From contig CALFNN010000006.1 of NCBI GenBank assembly GCA_937902925.1, positions 1 to 64,000 on the forward strand: a stretch of DNA of 64,000 nucleotides, read 5' to 3'. This document shows, piece after piece, positions 35,049 through 44,298 of the stretch. This DNA comes from an uncultured Opitutaceae bacterium. Its GTDB lineage: Bacteria; Verrucomicrobiota; Verrucomicrobiia; Opitutales; Opitutaceae. The notes beneath the pieces are model-generated. The model worked only from the letters and a program-made list of their open reading frames with translations, was not told the DNA's origin and did not search any database. The translations under genes were made by a program, and so were the position numbers. Every line of letters begins with the position of its first letter. Within the stretch, counting starts at the first letter, position 1.

Positions 35049-37448
35049 ATGCTGTCCGATCTGCGCCACGCCGTCCGCACGCTGCTGAAAGCCCGAGGGT
35101 TTGCGTTCATCGCAATTTTGACTCTCGCGGTCGGCATCGGCGCGACGACTGCGATTTTCAGCACCTTGCGGGCGCTGGTGATTTCGCCCTTCCACTATCC
35201 GGCGGCCGACCGCTTGGTGCACGTTTGGTCCGGTGATGGCTGGCCGCTGTCGGCGGCAGACTATCAGGATTTGCGTGCGCAGATGACGAGTTTCACGGCG
35301 TTCGGCGCCTATCAGCGCACGGCGGTCAACGTCGGCCGCGAAAACGCGCAGGCGGTCAACGCGGTCAACTGCACCGCGGACGTGTTGCGGGCGTTTGGCG
35401 TGGCACCGATGCTTGGGCAGTTTTTCGAAGCGGCTGACGAGGTGCCGGGCGCGCCACCGCGCGTCATTCTGAGCTACGCTTTGTGGCAGCAGCTGCTGGC
35501 GGGCGATCGCGAGGCCCTCGGCCGCAAGGTGCGGTTGAACGGCGATGATTTTACCGTGATCGGCGTGATGCCGCGGGACTTCGAGTTTGTAAGCCCGTGG
35601 GGCCGGACCTCGGAGCCGCAGCTCTGGATGCCGCAGACCTTTCGACCGGCCCAACTGACCGAGCGGGGCAGCCATTATCTGCTCGGCATTGCGCGGCTGC
35701 GCGACGGGGCGACGATCGCGACGGCGGATGCTGAAGTGAAAACGCTCGGGCGCACGCTTACGAAACTCTATCCCGACTCGAACACGGGGAAGGCCTTCCT
35801 CGTGCGCTCGCTGCATTTCGAGGTCACCCGAAACGTCAGCCAGCAAGTCTGGCTGCTCTCGGGCGCGGTTGCGCTCGTCCTGCTCGTCGCGTGCGGCAAC
35901 GTCGCCAGCATGCTGCTCGCGCGCGGCGCCCGGCGGCAGGGGGAGTTTGGTGTGCGCGTCGCGCTGGGCGCGACGCGCGGGGCGCTGGTGAAACTGGCGC
36001 TGGCGGAAAGTGGGTTGCTCGCGCTCATCGGCGCCGCCTTGGGAATTCTTTTGGCTTTCGGCGGCGTCGAGGTGCTCAGAGCGATCGCGCCCGTAACGCC
36101 GGCGCGGAAAGCGGCCATCGTGTTGGATGGATCCGCCCTCGCATTTGCCCTCGGCGCCGCCGGTTTCACCGCAATGCTGGCGGGGCTGCCGTCGGCGCTG
36201 GCCGCGATGCGCACGTCGCTGTCCGGGGTGATGCGCGCCGATGCGCGCGGTGCGGTCGGTTCGCGGTCGCGCCACCAGATGCTGCGCGCGCTGATCATCG
36301 CGCAGGTCGCGGTGGCGTTTGTGCTCGCGAACGGCGCGGTGCTTTTCTCGACGAGCTACCTGAAAATCCTCGAGGAGAACCGACTGCTGGACACCGACGC
36401 GGTGCTCTCGGCCCGGGTCGTGTTGCGCGGACCGCGTTACAAGGAGGACTCCGACCGCGTGCGCTTCTGGTATGCGTTTACCGAGCGGCTGCAGGCGCTG
36501 CCCGGCGTGACGAAGGCGGGCCTCACGTCGAAGCTGCCACTCGACGGCGGCAACAACACCAGCGTGCTCGTGAACGATGAGAAATATGATCCGACGCAAC
36601 GGCGGCTCAGTATCGAGCGCTCGTCGGTGACGGAGAGTTATTTCGACGCGATGGGGATGCGTTTGCTGAAGGGCCGCAACCTGCAACCGGAGGATCGCAC
36701 CGGTGACGTGCGCGGTTACCTCGTAAACCAGGCGTTTGTCGCCAAGGCCTGGCCGAATAAGGATCCCATCGGCGAAATCATCCGCAACAATTCGAACAAG
36801 CCGGATTGGACCGCGCGAGTGGTCGGTGTCGTCGAAGATGTGCGGCAGTGGGGAGCCGCCGCCGCCGTGCAACCGGAAATGTATACGACGCCTGAGGGCC
36901 ACTGGGGCAATACGATCAATCTGCTCCTCCGCACTCCGGTGGCCGCGGCCCAACTCGTGCCGTTGGTGCGGCGTGAGCTGGCGGCCCTCGACGGTGAACT
37001 GGCGTTGAAGGACGTCCGCACGATGCACGAAGTCGTGAGCGACTCCACCCAGAGCCAGCGCGCCGTCGCCGGCCTCGTGAATTTTTTCATGGCGACGGCG
37101 CTCGGCCTGGTCGCGGTCGGCCTCTACGGCACGCTCTCCTATCACGTGCAGCAGCGCACGCGGGAGATCGGCGTGCGCGTCGCGCTCGGCGCGTTGAAAG
37201 GCGACATCGTGCGACTGGTGTTCGCGCAGGGCAGCCGCTGGGTAGCGGCCGGCCTGGTGCTGGGCCTCGGGGCCAGCATCGCCGTCACCTCCGTGCTGAA
37301 ATCGCTCGTCTACCAGATGACCGGGCTGACGGTGCTGCCGCTGCTGCTCGCGATGGTGGCCGTCGGCGTCGCGGCGGTCGTGGCGTGCTGGCTGCCCGCC
37401 CGGCGCGCGGCGCGACTGGACCCGCTCGAGGCGTTGCGGGCGGACTAG
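35049..37448 (+). CDS. Orphan MacB-like ABC permease (ADOP type)
   Basis: A 799-residue protein with the duplicated FtsX/MacB layout: TM1 near residues 17-40 (GFAFIAILTLAVGIGATTAI), a large periplasmic MacB-type domain (to about 270), three TMs, a second periplasmic domain (about 410-680), and three final TMs starting at LGLVAVGLYGTLSYHVQQR. LARGARRQGEFGVRVALGAT and REIGVRVALGALKGDIVRLV are the cytoplasmic coupling loops. No ATPase gene is adjacent, as in the ADOP permeases common in Acidobacteria and Verrucomicrobia. The DLRHAVRTLLKARGF start is typical of that group. Substrate unknown. Confidence 0.9.
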   Translation: MLSDLRHAVRTLLKARGFAFIAILTLAVGIGATTAIFSTLRALVISPFHYPAADRLVHVWSGDGWPLSAADYQDLRAQMTSFTAFGAYQRTAVNVGRENAQAVNAVNCTADVLRAFGVAPMLGQFFEAADEVPGAPPRVILSYALWQQLLAGDREALGRKVRLNGDDFTVIGVMPRDFEFVSPWGRTSEPQLWMPQTFRPAQLTERGSHYLLGIARLRDGATIATADAEVKTLGRTLTKLYPDSNTGKAFLVRSLHFEVTRNVSQQVWLLSGAVALVLLVACGNVASMLLARGARRQGEFGVRVALGATRGALVKLALAESGLLALIGAALGILLAFGGVEVLRAIAPVTPARKAAIVLDGSALAFALGAAGFTAMLAGLPSALAAMRTSLSGVMRADARGAVGSRSRHQMLRALIIAQVAVAFVLANGAVLFSTSYLKILEENRLLDTDAVLSARVVLRGPRYKEDSDRVRFWYAFTERLQALPGVTKAGLTSKLPLDGGNNTSVLVNDEKYDPTQRRLSIERSSVTESYFDAMGMRLLKGRNLQPEDRTGDVRGYLVNQAFVAKAWPNKDPIGEIIRNNSNKPDWTARVVGVVEDVRQWGAAAAVQPEMYTTPEGHWGNTINLLLRTPVAAAQLVPLVRRELAALDGELALKDVRTMHEVVSDSTQSQRAVAGLVNFFMATALGLVAVGLYGTLSYHVQQRTREIGVRVALGALKGDIVRLVFAQGSRWVAAGLVLGLGASIAVTSVLKSLVYQMTGLTVLPLLLAMVAVGVAAVVACWLPARRAARLDPLEALRAD

Positions 37449-38092
37449 GCGAGGATTTCCGCGCGTTCGTCCGCGGTGAGTCCGCGCCATGAGCCGGTCG
37501 CAAGGCCGCCGAGGGAAAAGTTGCCGATCCGCACCCGGATCAATCGCAGGGTCGGGTGACCGACGGCCGCGGTCATCCGGCGGACCTGGCGGTTCTTGCC
37601 CTCGGTCAATTCGAGCGACAGCCAGCAGTCGGGCACATTTTTCCGGACACGGATCGGGGGATCGCGCGGCAGAGGGACGGGTGCGGGGTCGAGGAGCCGG
37701 GCGCCACAGGGCAGGGTGCGATCTTTCCCGAGTTCAATGCCGCCGTGCTCGAGGCGGGCGAGCGAGGCGGACGAGGGGATGCGTTCGACTTGCGCCCAAT
37801 ACTCGCGGCGGTGGCCGTGTTGCGGATCGAGCAGACGGGTGTTGAGCGCGGGTTCGTCGCTCAGCAGGAGCAGACCCTCGGAGTCGGCGTCGAGCCGGCC
37901 GAGCGAATAGACGCCTTCCGGCAGGCCGAACTCGGCGAGCGTCCGCCAGCGTGACCCGGGTTCGGGCGTGAATTGCGAGAGCACGCCGTAGGGCTTGTTG
38001 AAGGCAAGAAGCACGGGACATGTGTTCGGCGGCGGCGACGCGGTGACAAGGTGAAAGACCGGGAAACTTGCGGCGCGGCGTTCTCTCATCAC
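37445..38092 (-). CDS. 23S rRNA pseudouridine synthase, RluE/RsuA family
   Basis: A 215-residue pseudouridine synthase without an S4 domain, like RluE. The catalytic Asp is in YSLGRLDADSEGLLLLSDE, and ELTEGKNRQVRRMTAAVGHPTLRLIRV is the second conserved block. LLAFNKPYGVLSQFTPE marks the real N-terminal fold, so about 27 residues precede the family start; a GTG at 38012-38014 would give 189 aa and may be the true start. The gene is convergent with the ADOP permease and shares the last bases of its stop region. RluE modifies U2457 of E. coli 23S rRNA; the exact target here is inferred. Confidence 0.88.
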   Translation of the reverse strand: MMRERRAASFPVFHLVTASPPPNTCPVLLAFNKPYGVLSQFTPEPGSRWRTLAEFGLPEGVYSLGRLDADSEGLLLLSDEPALNTRLLDPQHGHRREYWAQVERIPSSASLARLEHGGIELGKDRTLPCGARLLDPAPVPLPRDPPIRVRKNVPDCWLSLELTEGKNRQVRRMTAAVGHPTLRLIRVRIGNFSLGGLATGSWRGLTADERAEILA

Positions 38093-38121
38093 AGTCAGGC
38101 GTCATACTTCATTCGTTCGCC

Positions 38122-39117
38122 ATGCGCGCCCTCCAGTTTTCCGCCGTCAATCAACTCGCGATCGTCGATCTCCCCGAACCCCACGCCGGGCCCGGCGAGG
38201 CACTGGTCGCCCTCCGGGCCGCCGCACTCAATCACCGCGACGTCTGGATCAAGGCCGGGCAATACGCGGGGCTGAAGTGGCCGTGCGTCCCGGGCTCTGA
38301 TGGCGCGGGCACGGTCACGGCGATCGGCCGGGGCGTCGACAGCGAGTGGACCGGGCGCGAGGTCATGATCAATCCGAGTTTTAACTGGGGCGGGAGCGAG
38401 CGCGCGCAGGGCGAAAAGTTCGCCATCCTCGGTTTGCCGCGCGACGGGACGATGGCCGAGAAAATTGCCGTGCCCCTTTCCCAGCTCAGCGTGAAGCCGG
38501 ATCACCTTTCCTGGGAGGAAGCGGCGGCGCTGCCGCTCGCCGGGTTGACGGCGTATCGCGCGCTGTTTTCACGGGCCGCGTTGAAGCCGAGCGATCGCGT
38601 GCTGGTCAGCGGAATCGGCGGGGGTGTGGCGCTCTTTGTTTTGCAGTTCGCCGTCGCGGCGGGGGCGGACGTCTGGGTGACGTCGAGCTCGGCGGAAAAA
38701 ATCGCGCGGGCGGTCGCGCTCGGCGCGGCGGGCGGGTTCGACTACACCCGGGCGGGGTGGGCAACCCAGGCGGCGAAATCCCTGGGGCCGTTCGATGTGA
38801 TCATCGACGGCGCCGGTGGCGAGGGATTCGGCGACCTGATCGACGTGGCCGCGCCGGGCGGGCGCATCGTTTCCTACGGGGCCACCCGGGGCGCCGGTCC
38901 GGCGTTGGCGATGCGGAAAATATTCTGGCGGCAGCTTTCGTTGCTCGGCACGACGATGGGCTCGCCGGCGGACTGGAGTGCGTTGATGGAATTCGTGGCG
39001 CTGCACCGCCTCCGGCCGGTCGTGAGCGGCGTGTTTCCGCTGGCGCAGGCCGGGGAGGCGCTGGCGCTGATGGAGCGGGGCGGGCAATTCGGAAAGATTG
39101 TGGTCCGAATCGCGTGA
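38122..39117 (+). CDS. Zinc-type alcohol dehydrogenase-like / quinone oxidoreductase (MDR family)
   Basis: A 331-residue medium-chain reductase. The GroES-like half runs from ALVALRAAALNHRDVWIKAGQ to about residue 125, and the cofactor domain contains VLVSGIGGGVALFVLQFAVA (a GxGxxV-type loop that binds NADPH). Zinc ligands of classical alcohol dehydrogenases are absent, so it is closer to QOR/YhdH-like enzymes. GAGGEGFGDLIDVAAPGGRI and QFGKIVVRIA complete the family pattern. It is divergent from the pseudouridine synthase gene with only 29 nt between starts. Substrate unknown. Confidence 0.88.
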   Translation: MRALQFSAVNQLAIVDLPEPHAGPGEALVALRAAALNHRDVWIKAGQYAGLKWPCVPGSDGAGTVTAIGRGVDSEWTGREVMINPSFNWGGSERAQGEKFAILGLPRDGTMAEKIAVPLSQLSVKPDHLSWEEAAALPLAGLTAYRALFSRAALKPSDRVLVSGIGGGVALFVLQFAVAAGADVWVTSSSAEKIARAVALGAAGGFDYTRAGWATQAAKSLGPFDVIIDGAGGEGFGDLIDVAAPGGRIVSYGATRGAGPALAMRKIFWRQLSLLGTTMGSPADWSALMEFVALHRLRPVVSGVFPLAQAGEALALMERGGQFGKIVVRIA

Positions 39118-39170
39118 CACGGACGTTCGAGCTTGGCGCGGGCGCGCGCTTGGCGGAAACTTCCCGGCGG

Positions 39171-40241
39171 ATGACGAAGAATTCTCACTTCTATGCCTGC
39201 ATCATGGCGGGCGGCAGCGGCGAACGATTCTGGCCGATGAGCCGGGCCCGGACGCCCAAGCAACTCATCAAGCTTTTCGGGGAGGCGACGCTCCTGGAAC
39301 AGACGGTGCACCGGCTCGATGGCGTCGTGCCACGGAAAAACATCTTTGTCCTGACCAACGAGGCACAGTTGCGGGCCGCGCGCGCGGCGCTGCCGATGCT
39401 GCCCGCCGCCCAGATCGTCGCGGAGCCGGCCAAGCGCGACACGGCGCCCGCGGCGGCGCTGGCGACCGCGCTGGTGCGGGCCCGCGATCCGCAAGGCGTG
39501 ATGGCGCTCCTGTCCTCGGATGCGATGATCCATGACGGCAAGCGCTGTGGCGCCCAGATCGGGGCGGCGCTGGCGCGGGCGGCGGACACGCCGGCGTTGC
39601 TGACGATCGGCATTCCGCCGGCGCATCCGGCCAGGGGTTTCGGCTATCTCGAGCTGGGCCGCGAACTGGCGCGTGGCCCGGAGGGCAGCGTCATCCGGCA
39701 GGTGAAGCGGTTCGTCGAAAAACCGGATCTGGCGACGGCGAAACGTTACGTGAAGAGCGGAAAATACCTGTGGAATGCCGGCATGTTCGCGTGGAGTGTG
39801 GAATCATTCCTGGCGGAAGCCGCCCGGCACGCGCCGACGCTCGCGGCGTTCATCGGGAAGTTTCCCCGAAAAAATCCCCGCGGCTATATCGCGAAGACTT
39901 TTCCGACCCTGGGGCCCAGGACGTCGCTCGATTTTGCCATCATGGAGAAGGCGGGCGCGGTCGAGACCGTCGTGGCCGAGTTCGACTGGGACGATGTGGG
40001 CCTTTGGACCGCGCTGCCCAAGCACATCGCGATGGACGCAACGGGAAACACCGCGAAAGGTCCGGTGGTGGTCGCGGGTGCCTCGAACAACATCGTCATC
40101 AGCAACGGCCGCACGATCGCATTGTGCGGCGTGAAGGATCTCGTGGTGGTGGAGACGGCGGACGCCGTGCTCGTGTGTCACCGCGATTCGGCGCAGGACA
40201 TCAAGTCGCTGACGAAAATGCTGCCGAAGGAATTACTCTAA
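39171..40241 (+). CDS. manC: Mannose-1-phosphate guanylyltransferase
   Basis: A 356-residue nucleotidyltransferase that makes GDP-mannose from GTP and mannose 1-phosphate for surface polysaccharides. The pyrophosphorylase motif IMAGGSGERFWPMSRARTPKQ is at about residues 11-31. EPAKRDTAPA, VKRFVEKPD, LWNAGMFAW and FDWDDVGLW are all family markers. It lacks the C-terminal isomerase domain, so it is the single-function form. I chose ATG 39171; the frame is open upstream inside the oxidoreductase gene. Confidence 0.93.
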   Translation: MTKNSHFYACIMAGGSGERFWPMSRARTPKQLIKLFGEATLLEQTVHRLDGVVPRKNIFVLTNEAQLRAARAALPMLPAAQIVAEPAKRDTAPAAALATALVRARDPQGVMALLSSDAMIHDGKRCGAQIGAALARAADTPALLTIGIPPAHPARGFGYLELGRELARGPEGSVIRQVKRFVEKPDLATAKRYVKSGKYLWNAGMFAWSVESFLAEAARHAPTLAAFIGKFPRKNPRGYIAKTFPTLGPRTSLDFAIMEKAGAVETVVAEFDWDDVGLWTALPKHIAMDATGNTAKGPVVVAGASNNIVISNGRTIALCGVKDLVVVETADAVLVCHRDSAQDIKSLTKMLPKELL

Positions 40242-40265
40242 GGATGCCGCCGCCGGCGCAGCCGG

Positions 40266-41069
40266 CTAGCGGCAGTGGTAGGCGAATGCGGGTGGCAGGT
40301 TGGCCCAGACGATCGGAGTCGGGGTGACCTGGCCAAAGTTGCGTTCGAGCTTGCGCTTGAATTCGCGCGACGAAGGAAAGCCGCCGGCGTGCACATAGGC
40401 CATGGCGCTGAAGAGGCCGCCGGGCTTCAACGACCCGAGCACGGCATCCAGGATCCGGTCTTGCAGCGGACCCGACATGCTGCCCCAAGGCAGCCCCGAG
40501 ACGATGCAATCGGCAACGCGACAGCCGAGGCGGTCAAGGTGGTGGCGCAGATTCTCGGCGGAATCGCTGATGACCTGAAGATCGCGAAACCGCTGCCGCA
40601 GCCTTTGCGCCGACCCACCCTGGAGCTCGACCGCGATCAGGCGGGTGCGGGGACCGACGCGCTGGCGGAGGGTTTGGGTGATGGCGCCGGTGCCGGCGCC
40701 AAGTTCGACGACCGTCCCGGCGGACTCCAAGTCGATCGCCGGAATCATGGCCTCGGCCAGCCGGCGCGAACTGGGCGCGATGGCTCCGACGATCAGAGGG
40801 CGACGCAAGAACCCGGAAACAAAATGCCAGTAGTCCCCGGCCCGCGAATGCGGGGAACGGGTTCGTGGCGCCGCGACCTTGGCCGGCGCCCCGGCTTCCT
40901 GGCGTAACAATACCCGGGGCGGGGCCGATTCCGGCCAGTGTCCTTGCACGCCCGCGCCTCCCTGGCACGGCGCGTAGTCTGAGATCAATTCGGCGGGGTC
41001 GTCGCGATGCGCGGGGGGCACGGCACGATGAAAATTGGTCAACTCATCCGTGGCGATGGAATTGTTCAT
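40266..41069 (-). CDS. SAM-dependent methyltransferase, phospholipid N-methyltransferase (PmtA)-like
   Basis: A 267-residue protein with an unconserved N-terminal tail of about 75 residues and then a class I methyltransferase domain. HFVSGFLRRPLIVGAIAPSSRRLAEAM and the SAM-binding VVELGAGTGAITQTLRQRV are the signature of the PmtA/rRNA-dimethylase-like group, followed by DCIVSGLPWGSM. PmtA methylates phosphatidylethanolamine, but related proteins modify other substrates, so the assignment is family-level. The start is the ATG at 41067-41069; an earlier in-frame ATG at 41096 is possible. Confidence 0.82.
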   Translation of the reverse strand: MNNSIATDELTNFHRAVPPAHRDDPAELISDYAPCQGGAGVQGHWPESAPPRVLLRQEAGAPAKVAAPRTRSPHSRAGDYWHFVSGFLRRPLIVGAIAPSSRRLAEAMIPAIDLESAGTVVELGAGTGAITQTLRQRVGPRTRLIAVELQGGSAQRLRQRFRDLQVISDSAENLRHHLDRLGCRVADCIVSGLPWGSMSGPLQDRILDAVLGSLKPGGLFSAMAYVHAGGFPSSREFKRKLERNFGQVTPTPIVWANLPPAFAYHCR

Positions 41070-41165
41070 GGGATGATTTCGACGGCGGCGGGCCACCGCC
41101 AGTCGGGTCCCGCGGCAAACCTGGACGAACGGGAATCGGCGGGCCGGACAACATTTCGCAGTTAA

Positions 41166-44100
41166 CTACGAAATGACCGGATGGCCAGCGCCACCAAACC
41201 GGCCAAAGCGCAGTGCGAGGGTGGGCAGGACGAGCAGGTTCAAGGTGGCCGAGGTCGCGAGCCCGCCGAGGATGACGAGCGCCATCGGTCCCTCGATCTC
41301 GCGCCCCGCCTCGCCACTGCCGAGGGCGAGGGGCAGGAGGCCGAGCGCGGTGACCGTGGCGGTCATCAGGATCGGCACGAGGCGTTCGGAGGCGCCACGG
41401 ATCGCGGTCGCGATGTTCCATTCGAGTCCGTCCAGCGTGACGAGATGTTCGTAGTGGGACAGTAGCATGATGGCGTTGCGCGTGGTGATGCCGAAGAGCG
41501 TCACGAAGCCGATGAGGGAGCCCATGGTCAGGGCGCTGGCGCCGGGTTCGCCAAACACGCTCGTAAAATAAACGGCGAGCACGCCACCGGTCAGTGCGAG
41601 TGGCAGGTTGACGAGCACGAGCAGCAGGTTGTGCCAGTTGCCCAGCACCACCGACAACAGCAGCAGGATTCCGACGGCGGCGATCCCGGCGTGCAGCAGG
41701 AGTTGCTGGGTGGCTTCGCGCGTGGCCTCGGCGGCGCCGGCGTATTCGACATACATGCCGGCCGGCAGGCTCACTTTTTTCGCGATGGCATCGCGCGCCT
41801 CGGCAACGAACGACTCGACGTCGCGACCCGCGGGCGGGCTGCACGTCACCGTTTGCCGCCGCCGTGCGCCCTCGTGCAGAATGGACGAGCGACCGCTGGT
41901 CAGGTAGACATCGGCGATCTCGCGGAGCGGCACGCGCAGGCCGGTGGCACCGATGAGTGGAAGGTTGCCGACATTCTCCGGGTCCTGACGACTGGCGGCG
42001 TCGAGAATCACCGCGACGTCGGTGGTCTGGCTGTCCCGATAAACCTGGGTCACGACCTCGCCCTCGTAGGCGATCTGCACCGCCTCGAGCACCTCGACGG
42101 GTCGGAAGCCGAGCTCGGTGAGTCGTTCGGGGCGGAGTCTCACGCCGATGCGCGGTGCGCCCGGCGGGGCCTTGACCTGGACGTCCTCGGCCTTGAGGTC
42201 GGAAAGCGCCTGCTTCACGTCGTTCGCCTTGGCGTCGAGGGCGTCGAGGTCCTCGCCGAAAAGGTTGACCACGATGGGAGCGGTCTCGCCCCCGATGGTC
42301 TCGCCGATGCGGTCGCCCAGGAACGTGAGCACCTCGAACTGGATGCCGGGAACGTCCTTCAAGACGTCGCGGATTTCGTCCTCGACCTGCGCCTGCACGC
42401 GGCCGGGCAGGTCGGGTTTGAGTTCGACATGGAATTCGCTGCGATTCGGCGGCCAGGTGTCCTCGCCCTGCTCGGCGCGGCCCACCTGCTGCTCGACGGT
42501 GGCGATCTGGTCGATCTTCAGCAGCTCGGCGGAAATCTGCCGCCCGATGCGCAGCGTCTCGGTCAGCGAGCTGCCCGGTGCGGTCGAGACGCCGAGCACG
42601 AAATGGCCTTCGCGAAACTCCGGCAGGAATTCGCCGCCGAGAAACGGCAATCGCGACAGCGTCAGCAGACAGATCACGGCTACCGTGCCGACGACCGAGA
42701 CCGGATGCCGCGCGACCCACGCCAGAATGCGCTCGTAACCGTGGCGGAGGACGCGTTGCAACCGCGGGGCTTCGGCCTCACCGGCGCCGCGGGAAAAAAA
42801 CAACAGGGTGAGGGCCGGAGTGACCGTGAGGGCGACAAGCAGCGAAGTCAGGATCGCGAGAATGTAGCTCCGGGCGAGCGGGGCGAAAAAGCTGCCCTGC
42901 AATCCGGTGAGCGTGAGCACGGGCAGAAACACGAGGGCGACGATGAACGTGGCGTAGACGATGGCCTTCCGGACCTCGAGGGAAGCGGCGAGAATCACGA
43001 CGAGCGCCGGCCGCGGGGTGGCGAGGAGCTGGTTTTCCCGGAGGCGGCGGAGGATGTTTTCGACGTCGATGATCGCATCGTCGACGACCTCGCCGATCGC
43101 AATGGCCAGGCCCCCGAGCGTGATTGTGTTGAGCGTCACCCCCAGACGGTCGAGCACGATGATGGCGCCGAGGAGCGACAGCGGAATCGCCGTCAGCGAG
43201 ATGAAGGCCGTGCGGAAATGGCCGAGAAAAAGAAACAGCACGAGCGCGACCAGCGCGGCGCCGAGGAGCAGCGAGTGGCGGATGTTGCGGAGCGACGCCT
43301 CGATGAAGGTCGCGGGACGGTGCAGGGCGGGATAGAGCGTGATGCCCTCGCGGGCGAAAACCGGCGTCAGGTCGGCCAGGGCCTTTTCGAGTGCGACGGT
43401 GACCTCCATCGTGTTGGCGCCGTATTGGCTGGCCATCGTCATGAGCACGCCGGGACGCCCCATCACCAAGGCATCGCCGAATTTCGGGGCCGACCCCTCG
43501 GCGACGGTGGAGACATCGCGGAGCCGGACGGGCACGCCGTTCGCGCTGGTCGTGACGACAATGTTGCCGAGGGCGGCGGCCGTGAGCGTCTGGCCCTCGG
43601 ATTGCAGGACGATGCGCTGGTTGGGTGTCTCGATGAACCCGGCTCCGCGCACGCCGCTGGCCAGCCGGCTGGCGGCGAGGACGTCCGAGAGAGTCACGTC
43701 ATGCGCGGCGAGGAGATCCGGATGCACCTGAATCTGCCATTGGCGGACCTCGCCGCCAAACATGTTGCAGTGGGCGACGCCCGGCACGGCCAGCAGCCGG
43801 GGCTTGAGCGTCCAGTCGGCGAAGGTGCGCAGGTCCATCGGCGACAACCGGTCGCTGACGAGGCCGATCTTCAGCAGGTCCATCGTGGCCGAGGTGAGCG
43901 GCGACATCTTCGGGGCACTGACGCCCGCAGGCAACGCGCCGGCGGTTTCACCGAGCTTTTCCGCGAGGAGCTGCCGCGCCTCGAGGACGTTGGTGCCCTC
44001 CTTGAAAACGATGGTGATGACGGAAAGGCCCTGGATCGATTCGGAACGGAGCGACTCCTGGTTGCCGAGGCCGTTGATGGCGGTCTCGACCGGGCGGGTG

Positions 44101-44294
44101 ACAAGCTGCTCCACCTGCTCCGGCGCGAGACCGGGGGCCTCGGTTTGGACCGTGACCTCGGGCGGCACGAAATCGGGAAACACGTCGAGCTTGGCGTGCA
44201 TCGCCACGAACACGCCGTAGGCGAGCGCGAGACAACCGAGCGACACCACGATGCCGCGAAATCGCAGCGAAAAGTGAACGATGGCCTGCAGCAT
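41166..44294 (-). CDS. czcA: Heavy-metal RND efflux permease (CzcA/CusA family)
   Basis: A 1042-residue inner-membrane metal exporter. The start LQAIVHFSLRFRGIVVSLGC, the N-terminal porter DVFPDFVPPEVTVQTEAPGL, the relay helix IAIGEVVDDAIIDVENILRRL (near residue 405) and the C-terminal MLLSHYEHLVTLDG match the CzcA/CusA class. The DD pair in the relay is as in one CzcA subfamily. Metal specificity cannot be read from sequence. It ends an operon whose order on the minus strand is outer-membrane factor, adaptor, permease. Confidence 0.92.
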   Translation of the reverse strand: MLQAIVHFSLRFRGIVVSLGCLALAYGVFVAMHAKLDVFPDFVPPEVTVQTEAPGLAPEQVEQLVTRPVETAINGLGNQESLRSESIQGLSVITIVFKEGTNVLEARQLLAEKLGETAGALPAGVSAPKMSPLTSATMDLLKIGLVSDRLSPMDLRTFADWTLKPRLLAVPGVAHCNMFGGEVRQWQIQVHPDLLAAHDVTLSDVLAASRLASGVRGAGFIETPNQRIVLQSEGQTLTAAALGNIVVTTSANGVPVRLRDVSTVAEGSAPKFGDALVMGRPGVLMTMASQYGANTMEVTVALEKALADLTPVFAREGITLYPALHRPATFIEASLRNIRHSLLLGAALVALVLFLFLGHFRTAFISLTAIPLSLLGAIIVLDRLGVTLNTITLGGLAIAIGEVVDDAIIDVENILRRLRENQLLATPRPALVVILAASLEVRKAIVYATFIVALVFLPVLTLTGLQGSFFAPLARSYILAILTSLLVALTVTPALTLLFFSRGAGEAEAPRLQRVLRHGYERILAWVARHPVSVVGTVAVICLLTLSRLPFLGGEFLPEFREGHFVLGVSTAPGSSLTETLRIGRQISAELLKIDQIATVEQQVGRAEQGEDTWPPNRSEFHVELKPDLPGRVQAQVEDEIRDVLKDVPGIQFEVLTFLGDRIGETIGGETAPIVVNLFGEDLDALDAKANDVKQALSDLKAEDVQVKAPPGAPRIGVRLRPERLTELGFRPVEVLEAVQIAYEGEVVTQVYRDSQTTDVAVILDAASRQDPENVGNLPLIGATGLRVPLREIADVYLTSGRSSILHEGARRRQTVTCSPPAGRDVESFVAEARDAIAKKVSLPAGMYVEYAGAAEATREATQQLLLHAGIAAVGILLLLSVVLGNWHNLLLVLVNLPLALTGGVLAVYFTSVFGEPGASALTMGSLIGFVTLFGITTRNAIMLLSHYEHLVTLDGLEWNIATAIRGASERLVPILMTATVTALGLLPLALGSGEAGREIEGPMALVILGGLATSATLNLLVLPTLALRFGRFGGAGHPVIS

Positions 44295-44298
44295 GCGA

